A DNA stretch of 64,000 nt from an uncultured Tateyamaria sp. (GTDB lineage: Bacteria; Pseudomonadota; Alphaproteobacteria; Rhodobacterales; Rhodobacteraceae), in contig NZ_CANMBJ010000003.1 of NCBI RefSeq assembly GCF_947496075.1, positions 151,834-215,833 of the forward strand, written 5' to 3'. Position numbers and translations under genes: made by a program. Of the stretch, positions 60,914-64,000 are shown one piece after another; the stretch's first letter is position 1, and each line of letters begins with the position of its first letter. The notes under the pieces are model-generated. The model was not told the origin of the DNA. It saw nothing but the letters and a program-made list of their open reading frames with translations, and did not search any database.

Positions 60914-62491
60914 GTGAGCAATCTTTTTTCGCCTATCGCCATGGCGACATGGGCAACAACGGCGATCTGTGCGGCCCTTCTGGTTCTGCCTGGGGTGACC
61001 GCTACGTCCATGTACTTCAATGACATCCTGATTTTCCTGGACGGTGCCTATCGGGTGGTTCATGGCCAGGTGCCAAATCAGGATTTTCACACCGCTCTGG
61101 GGCCACTGAACTACTACCTGCCCGGCTTTGGATACTGGCTGACTGGGCAGCTTGGTATGGCGATGCCCTTGGGAATGGCGGCGCTGATGCTGGTGACTGC
61201 ACCGATCATGGTCCATGTTTTGGGGACACGGATGCGCCCGTTGATTGGTGTGCCGCTCGCCATCTTTCTGATGCTGTTGCTCGCCACACCGATGAACACG
61301 GGCGAGATACCTGCAAAAATTTCGTTCGCAATGTTCTACAATCGCATCGGCTGGGCGCTGCTGGGCATTTTGCTGGTGATGCATCTGCAGCCTGAACGCC
61401 TCGTGCGATGGCAGGGGTGGTTGGATGCCGCCGCGGCGGCGACGCTGACGATGCTACTGGCCTACACCAAGATGACTTACGGGGTCGTTGCCTTTGGGTT
61501 CCTTATCCTGATGCTGCTGCAATATGGGCAACGCCGTTGGGCGGTCGGAGCAATTGCGCTGTGCGGGATCATCGGGCTTGTGGTCGAAGCGTTCTGGGGT
61601 GGCACATGGATGCATATTTCTGATCTGGTCGAAGCCACGAAAGTCAGCGGTGTCATCGAACCTTACATTTATGCGCGATCCTTCCTTCTTACTTCCGGTG
61701 AATACGTGGTTTTCGCCCTGATTGCGGGTTTAGCACTTTGGCAGCGGCCACGCGTAACAGATTTTCTGTTCTATGGGTTTTGCGGTGCGTCAGGTTTCGC
61801 GCTGCTCAACCAAAACTTTCAGATGATCGGGATTGTGAGCATGCTGGCGGGTGCCGCCGTCGCGGCAGAGATACTGTCACGTCATCAACAGACGGCCTCC
61901 CCAACGCTACAAACTGTTGTCCGCGGCGCGCCGTTTGTGGTCTTAATCCTGCTGCTACCAATAGCGCTCTCCTCCGCAGCCGCTGTCGGCGTTCACGCGA
62001 CGGTTGCCGCTAAACGGGCGGGCGTCGCGCTTGAAACACCCAACGGCCAAGGCTTGCGGATCGTCAACATCCTCAACAAGGGGCAGTTCGAGTTTTACAG
62101 CGGCTACGGACAGACCTTGGAAAGCGGCAGCGCGTTGCTTGCCTCGCTTGATAGGTCGCCATCACGCGTGCTGGTCATGGACTTTGTCAGCCCTTTCGCT
62201 TCGCTTGCAGGATTGCCGCCGCAAGAAGGGGGCAATGCCTGGATGCATGACAACCGCAACTTCGATCTCGAGGTCCATCTTCCTGCTGAAGAGATGCTGG
62301 GTGGTGTGGAGGTCGTCATGATCCCCAAGCAGCCCGTCGCAGAAGGAACGACCGAGAAGATGCAGCAAATCTACGGTCCATACCTCGAGAAGCACTTTGA
62401 ACTGACGAAGACGAGCGAAGCCTGGTTCCTTTACGAGCGTCGACCGGCGAACAAGACAGACATTAATCCTGTCGGTCCCCAAAACAGCTAG
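60914..62491 (+). CDS. GT-C-like polytopic membrane protein, candidate arabinosyltransferase
   Basis: A 525-residue protein with about ten helices in the first 370 residues and a C-terminal soluble domain. The first periplasmic loop has the acidic motif FNDILIFLDGAYRV and FHTALGPLNYYLPG, as in GT-C transferases that use polyprenyl-phosphate sugars. It does not align by eye with EmbA/B/C or AftA. GAGGTG six bases before GTG 60914 makes that the likelier start than GTG 60905. Being the last gene of the DprE1/DprE2 operon, it probably uses the arabinose donor, but this is inference. It could also be a GT39-like or unassigned transferase. Confidence 0.72.
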   Translation: MSNLFSPIAMATWATTAICAALLVLPGVTATSMYFNDILIFLDGAYRVVHGQVPNQDFHTALGPLNYYLPGFGYWLTGQLGMAMPLGMAALMLVTAPIMVHVLGTRMRPLIGVPLAIFLMLLLATPMNTGEIPAKISFAMFYNRIGWALLGILLVMHLQPERLVRWQGWLDAAAAATLTMLLAYTKMTYGVVAFGFLILMLLQYGQRRWAVGAIALCGIIGLVVEAFWGGTWMHISDLVEATKVSGVIEPYIYARSFLLTSGEYVVFALIAGLALWQRPRVTDFLFYGFCGASGFALLNQNFQMIGIVSMLAGAAVAAEILSRHQQTASPTLQTVVRGAPFVVLILLLPIALSSAAAVGVHATVAAKRAGVALETPNGQGLRIVNILNKGQFEFYSGYGQTLESGSALLASLDRSPSRVLVMDFVSPFASLAGLPPQEGGNAWMHDNRNFDLEVHLPAEEMLGGVEVVMIPKQPVAEGTTEKMQQIYGPYLEKHFELTKTSEAWFLYERRPANKTDINPVGPQNS

Positions 62492-62527
62492 TCGGCTAGA
62501 GCACATCGCCAGAACGCATGACAGGGC

Positions 62528-64000
62528 TTACCCCTGTCCGAGTTCTACCCACGCATCCGTCAACCAGGTTTCAGTCAACGCGCGGTCCCTAAGTTGCAGA
62601 TAAGCACGTAAACTTACGGGTTCCGGGCCGGTTTGTTCGAAATCGAAGGTCAGCCGCCAATGATCGGTTCCCACGACGGGGTACGCATCAATTGGTTCGA
62701 GGATACGACCATTCACAGCATCGATGACTGGTACAACACCACTATCGCGATTTAGCCCGTTCAAAGACGGCCCTTCGAAATCGATCACCATCTTGCCAAC
62801 GCCCTCTGGCAGTGGGTCGCCGGGTACACCACCCTGACCCTGCCGCGTCGCTACGACCCAGGCAACAGCTTCCGGCAAGGGATCACGTGCGCGCCATTCG
62901 ATCTCGTAGTCAAATTGGAAGGCAGCACCCTTGTCGGTTGCGCTGTCTGGCACCCAGTAAGAGACGACGTTGTCAAAAGTTTCGTCTTCCGTTGGGATCA
63001 GCACAAGTTGCACTTGTCCGGGTCCCCAATCTCCAATTGGCCTGACCCAGGCGGACGGGCGTCGATTATAAAAAACGCCATCGTCCTGATAGTTTTCAAA
63101 CGTGCGGTCGCGTTGGATCAGTCCGAAGCCTGCAGGGTTTTCATCCATGAAGCTTGATGTCGTAACACTTGAAGGATTGCTCAGTGGTCGCCAAAGCCGT
63201 TCGCCGCTTCCGGCTGCCATGGCAAGGCCATCGCTATCATGAATTTCCGGACGCCAGTCCTCGCCCCCGGCGCGGTCGCGCTCTGAATACCAATACATGC
63301 TGGTGAGTGGTGCGACGCCCAACCGTTCAATCCCCTCGCGCAAGAAAAGATGCGCAGAAATGCGTGTCAAATGCCCACCATAGGCCGCGTTGCGGACAAC
63401 GCCGAACCGGTAGACGCCCGTGATCGAGGGGCCGTCCAGCTCGGCCCAAATGGACAGCTCTTCGTCATCTTGTTCAGGTGGGCCAAGCCAGAATGCAGTG
63501 AACCGAGGGAACTCCTCCGGCGTATTCAACCCGGTGTTGATCGCGATGCCGCGCGTTGACAGCCCGTATTGTGCTTCGGGTCCATCTGTCCGGAAATACG
63601 ACGCGCCCAGAAAGGATATCCAGTCGGGTTCAAGACCGGGCCGCATGACTCTGAAGCCTGCAAAACCAAAGCCTTCGGGGAGGTCGAGCGCGGGATTGTC
63701 CTCGGGCATCGAGAAAAAGTCGCGGATGAAAGGCACTTCGTGTGCTGTACCCGCTTCGTCCCGTATATAAATCCGAACCGGTTCAGGAAAGTAGCGGCCC
63801 GGGTGGAAGAGCTGAACAGGTGCCTTGTTTCTTCCGACGTAAAGCGTTGCGTCCTCTCGAAACTGGATCTGCCAATGGGCGCTGTAATTTACCTTCTCTA
63901 TAAGCTCGGGCGCGGGGATGTGGGCTGGCTCAAACGGTTTGGTCGCAGCGTCGCGAGCTTTGTCGATCAGCTTTTCAAATGTCACAGGCTCTGTTGAACC
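62528..64000 (-). CDS. Glucan biosynthesis protein OpgG/OpgD (MdoG family), partial at 5' end
   Basis: The frame stays open to the window edge: the five codons before the apparent GTG at 63985 are also open, so the gene, with its signal peptide, begins outside the window. At least 490 residues are present. Family landmarks are FREDATLYVGRNKAPVQLFHPG, FGFAGFRVMRPG, ASYFRTDGPEAQYGLSTRG, LGVAPLTSMYWYSERD, LWRPLSNPSSVTTSSF and the C-terminal LTETWLTDAW. These periplasmic proteins act in osmoregulated periplasmic glucan synthesis. OpgG and OpgD cannot be separated without the missing N-terminus. Confidence 0.9.
   Translation of the reverse strand, partial: GSTEPVTFEKLIDKARDAATKPFEPAHIPAPELIEKVNYSAHWQIQFREDATLYVGRNKAPVQLFHPGRYFPEPVRIYIRDEAGTAHEVPFIRDFFSMPEDNPALDLPEGFGFAGFRVMRPGLEPDWISFLGASYFRTDGPEAQYGLSTRGIAINTGLNTPEEFPRFTAFWLGPPEQDDEELSIWAELDGPSITGVYRFGVVRNAAYGGHLTRISAHLFLREGIERLGVAPLTSMYWYSERDRAGGEDWRPEIHDSDGLAMAAGSGERLWRPLSNPSSVTTSSFMDENPAGFGLIQRDRTFENYQDDGVFYNRRPSAWVRPIGDWGPGQVQLVLIPTEDETFDNVVSYWVPDSATDKGAAFQFDYEIEWRARDPLPEAVAWVVATRQGQGGVPGDPLPEGVGKMVIDFEGPSLNGLNRDSGVVPVIDAVNGRILEPIDAYPVVGTDHWRLTFDFEQTGPEPVSLRAYLQLRDRALTETWLTDAWVELGQG

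Noticed and set aside
62528-63985. Complete OpgG gene starting at 63985
   Set aside because: The codon there is GTG, the frame stays open to 64000, and no signal peptide is present, so the gene is partial.
1-64000. tRNA, rRNA or CRISPR array
   Set aside because: Intergenic gaps were read for cloverleaf ends, rRNA segments and spaced repeats; none was seen by eye.

Overview
The window reads as chromosome of an alphaproteobacterium, most likely of the Rhodobacterales (Roseobacter) group. It is moderately GC-rich and tightly packed, with many ATGA, GTGA and TTGA stop/start overlaps. Supporting features are an ALAS-type hemA, a complete Na+-NQR operon, the long AcnB, CUT1 sugar ABC cassettes and GntR, HxlR and ROK regulators. 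I saw no rRNA, tRNA or CRISPR array. Nearly all strands and frames are well resolved.

Region 1 (1-8100) is haem and reactive-sulfur metabolism. A DUF302 protein is translationally coupled to hemA. It is followed by a YeeE/YedE sulfur-transporter-like protein, two exported metallo-beta-lactamase-fold proteins, a Crp/Fnr regulator, and a plus-strand operon of DUF2892, two half-size YeeE proteins, a Blh-type persulfide dioxygenase and a DUF442 sulfurtransferase. A SqrR/BigR-like operator (ATTC-N8-GAAT) lies in the divergent promoter region.

Region 2 (8100-9900) is a graveyard of broken accessory genes: DUF1403-like, the C-terminus of scpB, and a fic gene cut off before its catalytic motif. Region 3 (9900-24100) is housekeeping: valS, an IS3-type transposase scar, nqrABCDEF on the minus strand, apbE and nqrM diverging from it, and acnB.

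Region 4 (24100-34100) is a MurNAc/GlcNAc catabolic island: ABC importer, Gfo/Idh/MocA oxidoreductase, MurQ, BadF-type amino-sugar kinase, GntR regulator, SIS-type GlcN-6-P deaminase and NagA. Together they should convert imported amino sugars to fructose-6-P without a PTS. Region 5 (34100-37100) holds small stress-type genes (SRPBCC, GST, VOC) with two HxlR regulators and clear palindromic operators.

Region 6 (37100-48100) is a second sugar-type catabolic island. A ROK regulator diverges from an ABC importer whose operon also encodes an argininosuccinate-lyase-family enzyme and a PfkB kinase. A large PIG-L deacetylase with a GATase-like tail and a DMT permease lie behind the regulator. The substrate is unknown and unlikely to be a simple sugar.

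Region 7 (48200-64000) is the most unusual. It encodes the likely full route to polyprenyl-phosphate-D-arabinofuranose (HAD-UbiA fusion, GtrA, DprE1-like, DprE2-like), a GT-C-like membrane protein, a DUF2723 membrane glycosyltransferase, an AsmA protein and a secreted DUF4185 protein (the family of endo-D-arabinanases). It also has a membrane-anchored sulfotransferase coupled to an ASST-like protein, and an OpgG/OpgD glucan protein that runs off the right edge. I infer a cell-envelope glycan system that makes, and perhaps trims or sulfates, D-arabinofuranose-containing material, outside the Actinobacteria where this chemistry is best known.
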